Assembly: GCA_024697645.1 (NCBI GenBank)
Contig: JAILFH010000114.1
Span: 1-64,000, forward strand
DNA length: 64,000 bases
Source: Prevotella sp.
GTDB taxonomy: Bacteria > Bacteroidota > Bacteroidia > Bacteroidales > Bacteroidaceae
Reading direction: 5' to 3'
In this document: in pieces, positions 8,259 through 17,114 of the stretch
Layout of the letters: each line of letters opens with the position of its first letter
Position numbering within the stretch: position 1 is the first letter of the stretch
Made by a program: the position numbers and the translations under genes
Notes under the pieces: generated by a model
Database searches by the model: none
Told to the model about the DNA's origin: nothing
Seen by the model: the letters and a program-made list of their open reading frames with translations, nothing else

Positions 8259-10472
8259 CTAGAGGGGAATGACAAGTTGCAGTCGCCACGAACGACCGGG
8301 CATGGGATAGTGAGCCACAAGGTCGTATTGACAGTCGAAGACGTTCTGAAGCGTGAAACGAAGCGTGAGAGGCTGCGATTCACGAGAAGCCGAATGAGGA
8401 TAAGACTTGTGATGAGCCTGATACCTATGAGAGAAAAGCCTGAAGCGAGGGAAGGTACGCCAGAGGGAAATGTCGGTAGTCGCAAAAGGATCAATGCGAG
8501 TACCAGCACTATGCTCAACTGTGGTCCAACGCGCCGTCTGACCACTGAGCGAAGCAGAGACGTTGACCCATGGATTTTCCCACGAGAGTGTGGCACAATA
8601 GGAATGTATGGGCGTATAGGGAAGTTGATTATGATAGGATGATGAACTTCGATTGGTGGTATTCATCGCACGCTGCAGACTATAATTTCCACTGAGGGCA
8701 AGCGTGTGGCGAGAATTGAAGTGATAGGCGGCATTGGCAGTGAGATCAAGACCGAGAATGGTTGCCGAACTGAGGTTCATGATGCGCCAAACGAACATAT
8801 TGAAGGGAATCGCCACTATCTTATCAGTCACTCGATTGGCATAGGCATCAAGCGTGAACTGAGTAGCAAGTGGCTGAGAAGGTCGAGACTCCCAAGTTAG
8901 TCCAAGGTTCAATTGCGAGGCAATCTCAGGGCGAAGAGACGCCGAACCAATATGATAGAAATAGAGTTCGTTAAAGGTAGGCAAGCGGAAGATGCGCTTT
9001 GCCATCAGCCGGAGATATAGTTGCTCGTGGGGCAGCAATCGATAGGACAGGCTTAGAGAAGGCGAGAAACTGGAATGACTGGAGGAATTGGAAGAACTTG
9101 ATGTACTCGAGGAACTAGACAAACTAGACAAACTCGAAGAGTTTGATAAACTTAAGGAACCAGACGAAGGTTCTTCCTGGCTGGAATCGTGAGAATAGTG
9201 ATAAAGTACACGCGCCACAAGGGTCAGGCGTTCCCATTGCGCTTTGGCTGCAAGAGATTGCAAGAGAAGCAGGCGATGCGGATGACTGGCATAGGTAGAA
9301 ATCGTGCTATTCAGCGAATTGTGCTGGATATCAACCGCATAGTCGAGCGAAAGCCAGTTTGTTGGCTCATAGAGCAAAGACCCAGAAGCATAGGCTTCGC
9401 GTTGCCAATAACGGGCGTCACCCAATCCGCTCCCCGGTGTACGATTCTCATAGTTGGTGTGACTCCAATTGTACTTTGCATTCACCAAGAGAGACCATTG
9501 ACTGGAAAACTGTGAACGCAGGCGAAGTTGACCAAAAGCTGTCTGCTCGGCAAGTCGTTCATGGTTCTCGCTTGTGTATAGATGAACGATTCCTGGCAAA
9601 CGGCGATGGTTATTATAATAGTAAGCCTTTGCCGAAAGAACGTGATGAATGTTTGGTTGCCAAGTGAGCCCCAACTCACCATGACCCACATTCATACGGC
9701 TATTCGTACGATGCTCACGCGTGGTAAGGGTGAGATTGTGAAGGGTGAACGGATAGTCGTTATCGGCATGAAAGAAATCACCAATGGCAGTAAGACGAAG
9801 CGAGGGAACCGTTTCCCCTACCCCATCTGAAGATGATTCCGATGCATTCAAAAGATTCTGGAAAAAACGGAAAGAAGGATTGACAAGTCCGAAAGAACCC
9901 ACATTCAACAAAGCCTCAGCATGGGAAGGCTGCCAAATGGAGGTTTCGCTTAGTGTCTCAGTTTCAAGATGAAGAGTGGCTGCAGCCGCCTGATTACGAG
10001 CAGGTTGAAAGATATTGTCATCGTCGCCTATGACAAGGCGAAGCGAAGAAAGTTGATCAAGGGAATAGCGTGAGAGGTCAATCTCGCCAGTCTGACAATC
10101 AGAGAGCGCGATACCATCGTAGACGACTGCTGTATGACGCGCACCAATGCCTCTTACCGAAACGGTCTTCATGCCCCCTGCCCCACCATAGTCACGAATG
10201 GTAATTCCCGCCATATGACGAAGTGCGTCAGTCATGGTGTGAAGTCCAAGACAAAGCATGCGGTTGCGATCAATCTGCTGAACTGGAACACTGGCTCGAA
10301 TGGGGCTCGTCTGACGTTCGGCCACGACTTCCACTCGCTGCAATTCCTGAACTGATTGCAACGTGCTGTCGGTCTGTGCCCATAGGAAACAGGCAGAACA
10401 TGACAGAACTACACAGAAAACGGAGCGCAAGTGCTCGGCACCCCACTTTTCAGTAATCAACTTACGATACAT
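8259..10472 (-). CDS. TonB-dependent outer membrane receptor, BtuB-like (cobalamin uptake)
   Basis: Plug domain ..DALRHMAGITIRDYGGAGGMKTVSVRGIGARHTAVVYDGIALSDCQTGEIDLSRYSLDQ..; C-terminal LQNVFDCQYDLVAHYPMPGRSWRLQLVIPL; cobalamin riboswitch upstream. Confidence 0.85.
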   Translation of the reverse strand: MYRKLITEKWGAEHLRSVFCVVLSCSACFLWAQTDSTLQSVQELQRVEVVAERQTSPIRASVPVQQIDRNRMLCLGLHTMTDALRHMAGITIRDYGGAGGMKTVSVRGIGARHTAVVYDGIALSDCQTGEIDLSRYSLDQLSSLRLVIGDDDNIFQPARNQAAAATLHLETETLSETSIWQPSHAEALLNVGSFGLVNPSFRFFQNLLNASESSSDGVGETVPSLRLTAIGDFFHADNDYPFTLHNLTLTTREHRTNSRMNVGHGELGLTWQPNIHHVLSAKAYYYNNHRRLPGIVHLYTSENHERLAEQTAFGQLRLRSQFSSQWSLLVNAKYNWSHTNYENRTPGSGLGDARYWQREAYASGSLLYEPTNWLSLDYAVDIQHNSLNSTISTYASHPHRLLLLQSLAAKAQWERLTLVARVLYHYSHDSSQEEPSSGSLSLSNSSSLSSLSSSSSTSSSSNSSSHSSFSPSLSLSYRLLPHEQLYLRLMAKRIFRLPTFNELYFYHIGSASLRPEIASQLNLGLTWESRPSQPLATQFTLDAYANRVTDKIVAIPFNMFVWRIMNLSSATILGLDLTANAAYHFNSRHTLALSGNYSLQRAMNTTNRSSSSYHNQLPYTPIHSYCATLSWENPWVNVSASLSGQTARWTTVEHSAGTRIDPFATTDISLWRTFPRFRLFSHRYQAHHKSYPHSASRESQPLTLRFTLQNVFDCQYDLVAHYPMPGRSWRLQLVIPL

Positions 10473-10514
10473 TCACAAAGAACTGTTTTTCCCCTTCCCT
10501 TCACTCGAGGGTAT

Positions 10515-10855
10515 AGGAACGCGCAGTAGCGCGACAACGGCAGGTCTTCTGACTTGCAGCCCGAGTAGAACGCCTTCCCAAGACGGAATTTTCCAAAGTA
10601 ACAAAATGCAAAGTAACAAAGTAACAAGGTAACAAAGTAACATAGTAAGTAGAAACTTGAAACCTGAAACTTGAAACTCGTAACCTGAATCTTGAAACTT
10701 GAAACTCGAAACTTGAAACTTTCTTCCGCCTCAGTGGCATTGTGTTCGGCTCTTAGATAAGGACTGCTTACAGCAGCGGGACTGTTCAGGATTCTCACCT
10801 GATTCCCTTTTAATCGCCCTCAGAGAGAGGTAACGAACCAATTGCGAGTGCGAAG
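10515..10855 (-). ncRNA. Cobalamin riboswitch with a repeat insertion in a peripheral stem
   Basis: Minus strand reads AAAAGGGAATCAGGTGAGAATCCTGAACAGTCCCGCTGCTGTAAGCAG...GCCACTGAGGCGGAA...TTCCGTCTTGGGAAGGCG...GCAAGTCAGAAGACCTGCC, the conserved B12-box and core of cobalamin riboswitches. Confidence 0.92.
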
Positions 10856-10865
10856 GTACAAAAAA

Positions 10866-10897
10866 AATCTCATCCCACAAAGGGATGAGACCTTTTT
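10866..10897 (-). terminator. Rho-independent terminator (readable on both strands) TCTCATCCC-ACAAA-GGGATGAGA flanked by A/T tracts
   Basis: 9-bp stem with T-run on both strands; downstream of the 11228-12796 minus-strand gene. Confidence 0.75.
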
Positions 10898-10929
10898 TAT
10901 ATATACAGTTCTTTGTCTACTTCGAAAGG

Positions 10930-11227
10930 CTATTCAAAACCATTCTGAACTATTCATACCCATTCTGAACAACTCTGAACCGCCCGAAAGGCAAAGTTAC
11001 TTTGTTACCTTGTTACTTTGTTACTTTGAAAAGGCCATTCATAACAATTCAGAACCAATCATAACCATTCTGAACAGCCCGAAAGGCAAAGTTACTTTGT
11101 TACCTTGTTACTTTGTTACTTTGAAAAGGCCATTCAAAACCATTCTGATCTAATCAGAACAACTCTGAACCGCCCGAAGGGCGAAGTTACCTTGTTACTT
11201 TGTTACCTTGTTACTTTGTTACCTTGG
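10930..11227. repeat. Composite tandem repeat, 95-bp period, three copies
   Basis: GCCCGAARGGC hairpin at 10982, 11077, 11172 (95-bp spacing), each flanked by decamer runs (RAACCATTCT) and octamer runs (TTGTTACY). Confidence 0.85.
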
Positions 11228-12796
11228 CTAAACTCCCATAAAGGCCTTGACAAGCAGGTATACAAGAGGTATCGTAATCAGGAACACTCCAATGATATCG
11301 AGGATAATACCAGCCTTGATCATCTTCGTGATGGGGATATAGCCTGAAGCATAGACGATGGCGTTCGGCGGAGTCGATACAGGCAGCATGAATGCAAGCG
11401 ATGTACAGAGTGCCATGACAACGCAAACAGGAATAGGACTGAAGCCAAGCGACAGAGCCGTAGCAATAGCAATCGGACCCATCAGGTTGGCCACAGCAGT
11501 ATTGGACGTGAGTTCTGAGAGGAACAGAGAAGTTACTGCGAACAGCGTCAGGAAGACAATCTCCGAAGGATTACCACCCATCATACTTGTCAGCGACTCA
11601 CCAATCCATTGAGACAGACCCGTTGAGAAGACCATTCCACCGATAGCCAGACCGCCACCGAAGAGAAGCAATGTGCCCCATTCAACACCTTTGACGCCTT
11701 CCTTCCAATCAAGGGTCATCTTGCCAGACTTGTCAACAGGCATCAAGAACAGAAGCAGACCACCAATCATAGCAGCGATAGCCTCTGGGAAGTACTTGTT
11801 ATAAGTCTTTACAACATCAGCATCCAAAGCATCGGGAGCAATATTCTGAATAGCGCTGAGAACGCCAGGAAGTACCCACAACGTAACAGCAACGATGAAA
11901 GCAATAAGAGTGTTCTTCTGGGCACGGGTCCATTTTCCAAGACCTTTCACACGCTCCTGGATGAAATCCTGAGCACCCTCGATGTGCTCAACATCGGCAG
12001 GGAACATCTTCTGAAGAACGAAATAAGTCACAATGAAATAGAGAATCATAGCAATAGAGCCCCAAACCATCCAGTCAAAGAAGGTAATCTGAGGAGCATC
12101 GGGTGCCAACTCTCTGATGAAGCCCATCATAATAATATTAGGAGGAGTTCCAATCGGGGTGAGCACACCACCAATAGAACAAGCATAGGCCGTCATCAAC
12201 ATCAGACCTGTTGAATATTTATATGTTCTCAAGTCGATGTGTTTGCCGTTAGCAGCCATCATCTCACGAATTGCTTCCAGCAGACCAAGAGCAATGGGGA
12301 ACATCATTGCTGCAGTGGCGGTGTTACTAATCCAACCAGAGCAAAGCATACAGGCCAAACCAATTGCCAAGAAGATACGACGTGGCGAGTCGCCTACCCA
12401 TTTCATCGACATGATGCCATAGGCTATGCGTTTGTCAAGACCATTCACCATCATTCCCTTTGCAATCAAGAAACCGCCCATGAACAGGAAAATCATCGGG
12501 CTGGCAAATGCAGAGAATGCATCTTTCACTGATACGACACCAAAAACTACGCAGAGGGTCGGTCCGAGAAGTGAAGTGACGGGGATGGGTACTGGTTCAC
12601 AAATCCACCAGAATGCAACAAACGTCACAATGGCCAGCAGTTTGTGAGCCTCGGGTGACAACCCGGCAATAGGTGTGAGATAAACTAAAAGGGCACAAAT
12701 AGGACCCATAATGGCACCAAAAATATGGCGCTTGCGATCAAATGCGGCTTCCTTATGACTAATTCGAGCCGCAGTAGTTTTTTCTTCTGTACTCAT
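11228..12796 (-). CDS. SLC13/DASS-family anion (dicarboxylate-type) transporter
   Basis: Duplicated SNTATAAMMFPIALG / SNTAVANLMGPIAIA and GTPPNIIMMG / STPPNAIVYASGYI motifs; start chosen at MSTEEKTTAAR. Confidence 0.85.
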   Translation of the reverse strand: MSTEEKTTAARISHKEAAFDRKRHIFGAIMGPICALLVYLTPIAGLSPEAHKLLAIVTFVAFWWICEPVPIPVTSLLGPTLCVVFGVVSVKDAFSAFASPMIFLFMGGFLIAKGMMVNGLDKRIAYGIMSMKWVGDSPRRIFLAIGLACMLCSGWISNTATAAMMFPIALGLLEAIREMMAANGKHIDLRTYKYSTGLMLMTAYACSIGGVLTPIGTPPNIIMMGFIRELAPDAPQITFFDWMVWGSIAMILYFIVTYFVLQKMFPADVEHIEGAQDFIQERVKGLGKWTRAQKNTLIAFIVAVTLWVLPGVLSAIQNIAPDALDADVVKTYNKYFPEAIAAMIGGLLLFLMPVDKSGKMTLDWKEGVKGVEWGTLLLFGGGLAIGGMVFSTGLSQWIGESLTSMMGGNPSEIVFLTLFAVTSLFLSELTSNTAVANLMGPIAIATALSLGFSPIPVCVVMALCTSLAFMLPVSTPPNAIVYASGYIPITKMIKAGIILDIIGVFLITIPLVYLLVKAFMGV

Positions 12797-12902
12797 TTTG
12801 CTAATAGTTATGTAGTTTTTAATCAAAAAATAACGATAGATTTTAACTATTGTGCAAATATAATAATTATTTCTGAACGAACAAAAAAAATTGTAAAAAA
12901 AA

Positions 12903-12956
12903 ACACAATTCATCATCAGCCGACAAAACTCTTTGCTGGTTGATGATGAATTGTTA
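12903..12956 (-). terminator. Rho-independent terminator ACAATTCATCATCAACC...GGCTGATGATGAATTGT-T-run
   Basis: Long inverted repeat with a T-run on the minus strand, downstream of 13028-14533. Confidence 0.75.
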
Positions 12957-13027
12957 TTTTCTTATTCTGCTATGGTAAGCAGAAACAAGAAAACTATAAA
13001 AATGTTCTAAAGACTAAGAGCCAATAC

Positions 13028-14533
13028 TTAAATTATTCCTGCCTTTGCGATGAAGTAAAGCATGACGTAGCCCAGGACGATGGAGATCAAGCCAATGACC
13101 AAACCAATTCGAGCCATATCGTTCTGCTTTACGAGGTTCGTAGCATAAGCCAATGCGTTCGGCGGTGTCGAAATCGGCAACACCATTGCACTTGATGCAG
13201 CAATAGCCACGCCGATGAGCACTGTAGGAGTACCACCGATGGCAGCAAGTTTGTCGCCCATAGCGCCACATACAACAGCAAGAATAGGCATGAGCAAGGC
13301 TGCAGTTGCAGAGTTCGAGATGAAATTCGACAGTGCATAGCAGATGACGCCCGAAAGAATCAAGATGAACAGCGGTGAGAATTCGCCGAAGGGAATGCTC
13401 TTAACAGCATTGGCTGCCAGACCTGATGAATTCAGACCATAACCAAGCGCAAAACCACCAGCAACCATCCAGATAACAGACCAGTTGATTTCCTCAAGGT
13501 CGTACTTCGTGATGACACCTGTCAGGGCAAACACTACGAACGGAATCAATGCAACGGTATAAGAGTTGATACCTGTGAGTTTATCGGTAAGCCAGAGGAG
13601 CACGGTGACGATGAAGGTAACGATGACAATATAGGTACGAACTTCTTTCTTCATGCCGCCTTCAATCTTCAGTTCAACAGTCTTCTGTGAGAATGGGAAC
13701 ATGGTCTTCAGTACCCACCAACTGATAATCAGCAATACAATAACGAGCGGGAACATGAACGACATCCACTCACCGAAGCCAATACCCATGTTCAGACCTT
13801 CGGGATCGTTCAGATATTTCATAGCGATGGTGTTTGGAGGTGTACCGATAGGAGTACCCATACCACCAAGGTTGGCTGCGACAGGAATAGAGAGCGCCAT
13901 TGCGATGCGGCCCTTACCCTCTGGAGGCAACTGTTTGAATACTGGTGTAAGGAACGTCAGCATCATAGCTGCTGTAGCCGTGTTGGAAACGAACATTGAG
14001 AACAAACCCGTAATGAGCAGGAAGCCCAGAAGCACATTCTCACTCTTCGAACCGAAAGGTTTCAGCAAAGCCTTGGCCAACTGTGCATCAAGACCTGTCT
14101 TCGTAGCAGCAATAGCCAAGATGAATCCACCAATAAACAGCATGATAACAGGGTCGGCAAAACATGCCATAATGCCCTTGTAGGAAAGGAGTTCGCCCAC
14201 TTCCTCGGGGTCGCACATCCACTTGATACCACTATCGCTCGTGAATATCAGCATCAGACCCATGATAGCAACAGAAGTTGCCCACGATGGTACCACTTCG
14301 AGTATCCACATCAGCGTGGCAAACGCGAAAATGGCAATAATGCGCTGTTGCACAACAGTCAGTCCTTCAATGCCGAAAGCCGATGTTGGCAGATTCCATA
14401 ACAAAAGGGTCACAAACAAAACGAAAAGTGCCTGTGCCGTCTTCTTAAACACTCTGTTGGGGTGGAAACGTTTCTCATGGCGCACCTTGTGATACGCCTC
14501 TACAAGATCAAATCCTCTAAAACTCTTAAACAT
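13028..14533 (-). CDS. SLC13/DASS-family anion transporter (second, tandem)
   Basis: SNTATAAMMLTFLTPVFKQLP, GTPIGTPPNTIAMKYLND, SNSATAALLMPILAVV, PISTPPNALAYATNLVKQ. Confidence 0.85.
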   Translation of the reverse strand: MFKSFRGFDLVEAYHKVRHEKRFHPNRVFKKTAQALFVLFVTLLLWNLPTSAFGIEGLTVVQQRIIAIFAFATLMWILEVVPSWATSVAIMGLMLIFTSDSGIKWMCDPEEVGELLSYKGIMACFADPVIMLFIGGFILAIAATKTGLDAQLAKALLKPFGSKSENVLLGFLLITGLFSMFVSNTATAAMMLTFLTPVFKQLPPEGKGRIAMALSIPVAANLGGMGTPIGTPPNTIAMKYLNDPEGLNMGIGFGEWMSFMFPLVIVLLIISWWVLKTMFPFSQKTVELKIEGGMKKEVRTYIVIVTFIVTVLLWLTDKLTGINSYTVALIPFVVFALTGVITKYDLEEINWSVIWMVAGGFALGYGLNSSGLAANAVKSIPFGEFSPLFILILSGVICYALSNFISNSATAALLMPILAVVCGAMGDKLAAIGGTPTVLIGVAIAASSAMVLPISTPPNALAYATNLVKQNDMARIGLVIGLISIVLGYVMLYFIAKAGII

Positions 14534-14654
14534 TTTATTTACTAATTAGTACTAATCTCAATTTTGAGAGTGCAAAGGTACTAATTTTTAGCGAAACCCA
14601 CAAAACAACCGATTTGACATAAGTCAAGAAATGCAGGTATTAAGGTTAGAAAAA

Positions 14655-14693
14655 ACAGAGATTGCAAAACGCTCAAGCCATTTTGCAATCTCG
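14655..14693 (-). terminator. Rho-independent terminator GAGATTGCAAAA...TTTTGCAATCTC with T-run on minus strand
   Basis: 12-bp perfect inverted repeat (14658-14669/14681-14692) followed by TGTTTTTTC on minus strand; downstream of 14758-17103. Confidence 0.8.
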
Positions 14694-14757
14694 ACTTTAC
14701 AATGAGAAGTAAAATATAGATATTTTATCCCTTAATTAATCACGTCATTCCACTCTA

Positions 14758-17103
14758 TTACTTCGTCTTCACCTCACTCCACTTCGGTGGCTCTACACCA
14801 AGAAGGTGGCGGACAAAGAAGTCGTAGCGCTTGTGTTCACCATAACGCTCTCCCATAGTATGATGAACGCCTGGTAGAACGACAAGTTCAAAATCTTTAC
14901 CGGCACGAATCAGGGCATCGGCTACCTGCATAGTGCTGGCAGGGTCAACATTGTCGTCGAGTTCGCCAACAACAAGCATCAGTGGACGCTCAAGTTTAGA
15001 GGCGTGATAGACATTACTGCATTCTACATAGGAGGAATCGATGGGATAACTCATCCACTGCTCATTCCACCAGATTTTGTCCATACGATTGTCGTGACAG
15101 CCACAGGAAGAATAGGCTGCTTTGTAGAAATCACCATGAAGGAGTACAGCAGTCGTCGACTCCTGTCCACCTGCCGAAGCACCGAAAATGCCAACATTGT
15201 CTGCATCCATATAAGGATATTTCTCGGCTGCAGCACGAATCCATGCTTTACGGTCGGGGAATCCAGCATCCTTGAGGTTCTTATAGCAAACCTCCTCAAA
15301 CTCCTTACCACGCCAGGAAGTGCCCATTCCATCAAGTTGAACAACAATGAAACCAAGTTCAGCCAATGGGGTCATATTCCAGTTAAAGACACTGAACGAC
15401 TTCGGAGTGTAAGCATCACCAGGGCCTGCATAGATATACTCAATAACAGGATATTTCTTCGATGGGTCGAAATTGGTGGGACGTTGAATAACTCCCCACA
15501 TAGGCGTTTTACCATCACGGCCAGGAGCCACGAAAACCTCAGGAGCGCGCCAACCCTCAGCAAGCAATGGCTGGATATCAGCAGATTCGAGAAGGAGCCC
15601 ATCCCCAGCCTGTCCATTTGATGTACTTCCTAATGCATATAGTTTAGTTACAGGGGCCTTATCAGGCGAAGAATAGGTGTCAACAAGATACTGATGATCG
15701 CGGGAGAAAGATGCCCGGTGGTTTCCTTCCTCTGGAGTAAGTTCCTGGAAATCAGTACCATCGAAACGAACCGTGAAGTAATGAATATTATAGGGATCTT
15801 CATTTGCATGATAGCCTGAAGCCGTGAAATAGATGACTTGAGACTCCTCATCTACGTGAAGAACCTCACGCACGCACCAAGAACCACTTGTAATCTGCTT
15901 GCAGGAAAGAGGGAAACGAAGCGAAGCAGGAGAAGCCTCCTGAATGTTCAAAGTTTTTGACTTTGAGGCCTTACGCTTCTTTGAAACTGCTGCAGGCGAA
16001 TAGATATACAAATGATTCCAATTGTCACGCTCGCTAATCCAAAGCAAACGTCCATCCTTCAGCCAACGACGCCAGAGGCGGTTGTAGTTGACAAACTTCT
16101 CAGAACGTTCCTCAATAAGAGGAGTCAGACTGCCCGTCTCTGCATCCATTGCCAGAAGTTGATAGAGATGATGACCACGCTGATTATATTCCATCGTAAC
16201 ATAGCGGCTATCAGGTGTCCACTGGAACCATTCAAGATCATACTGATTAGGGAGAGCGCCCTCGCCAGCATCTTTTCTTTCGGCAAGAATCGTCTTATGA
16301 CCCGATGCATTTGAAGAATCCACTGTTAGAGTAAATATATAAGGAGTGCGCTGTGGGAGTTCATCACCAGGTTTCGCATATTCCTGTTTGTGAAGAATGG
16401 GTTGCAACTGGTCCTGAGGTGAAGATTCCACGTAATAGGCGTATCGCTTCTCTACAGGCTGACGTTTGCATACGAAAAGTTTGCGAGAATCAGGTGACCA
16501 ATAGATACGATTGCTATAATAGTTGCCAATAGTTCCATCCTGAGAAATCTGGCGTTTTTCGCTATAAGGACGTCCAACCTCATGAACGACGATATTGTAG
16601 CCTTCAACCCATGCTTCCAACTTGCCATCAGGCGAAGTAGCCAATCGCTGTTCCTGTTCCTCATCTACCTCCATCCAATGGCGCTGTTGCTGACGGAACG
16701 GAGTTGTACCTCTCCCACCCCATCCATTGGGGCGATTTCCAAAGCGACGCTGGCGCTCAGGCTGAGGAGAACGAAAAGCAGACAGAGCCTCATTCAGTTC
16801 CTTCTCTGAAGCAAATTCCTGCTTAGAGTTTTGGTCTAAATCACGAAGGATAAACCTCTGACCCTCAGGAGTTTGTATGGAATAGTGAAACACATGGGTG
16901 GAATCTACCCACTGAATATTCTGTGCCCAATGATAAACATTCTTCGTAGAAAATCTAGACTGGAGTGAATAAGCACGATTGTAGTCTTCGACTGTGCCCT
17001 GGGCTAAACATGTTGAAGTTCCAAGGACTGGAAGCATCATAATGGCTGCTGACACCATCAAGAACTTCTTAACTGGTTTGTAAGTAAATCTGGTTTTGTT
17101 CAT
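14758..17103 (-). CDS. S9-family serine peptidase, dipeptidyl peptidase IV type
   Basis: Catalytic GIFGASAGGQES, GELDDNVDPASTMQVADAL, LPGVHHTMGERYGEHKRYDFFVRHLLG; N-terminal WD-like propeller and signal peptide. Confidence 0.88.
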   Translation of the reverse strand: MNKTRFTYKPVKKFLMVSAAIMMLPVLGTSTCLAQGTVEDYNRAYSLQSRFSTKNVYHWAQNIQWVDSTHVFHYSIQTPEGQRFILRDLDQNSKQEFASEKELNEALSAFRSPQPERQRRFGNRPNGWGGRGTTPFRQQQRHWMEVDEEQEQRLATSPDGKLEAWVEGYNIVVHEVGRPYSEKRQISQDGTIGNYYSNRIYWSPDSRKLFVCKRQPVEKRYAYYVESSPQDQLQPILHKQEYAKPGDELPQRTPYIFTLTVDSSNASGHKTILAERKDAGEGALPNQYDLEWFQWTPDSRYVTMEYNQRGHHLYQLLAMDAETGSLTPLIEERSEKFVNYNRLWRRWLKDGRLLWISERDNWNHLYIYSPAAVSKKRKASKSKTLNIQEASPASLRFPLSCKQITSGSWCVREVLHVDEESQVIYFTASGYHANEDPYNIHYFTVRFDGTDFQELTPEEGNHRASFSRDHQYLVDTYSSPDKAPVTKLYALGSTSNGQAGDGLLLESADIQPLLAEGWRAPEVFVAPGRDGKTPMWGVIQRPTNFDPSKKYPVIEYIYAGPGDAYTPKSFSVFNWNMTPLAELGFIVVQLDGMGTSWRGKEFEEVCYKNLKDAGFPDRKAWIRAAAEKYPYMDADNVGIFGASAGGQESTTAVLLHGDFYKAAYSSCGCHDNRMDKIWWNEQWMSYPIDSSYVECSNVYHASKLERPLMLVVGELDDNVDPASTMQVADALIRAGKDFELVVLPGVHHTMGERYGEHKRYDFFVRHLLGVEPPKWSEVKTK

Positions 17104-17114
17104 ATTGTTGATAT

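Noticed and set aside
10457-10798. Minus-strand ORFs at 10457-10798 and 10501-10740
   Set aside because: They lie inside the cobalamin riboswitch and its repeat insertion.
10930-11227. Possible CRISPR or integron-like array
   Set aside because: 95-bp units are simple-repeat composites without variable spacers or integrase.
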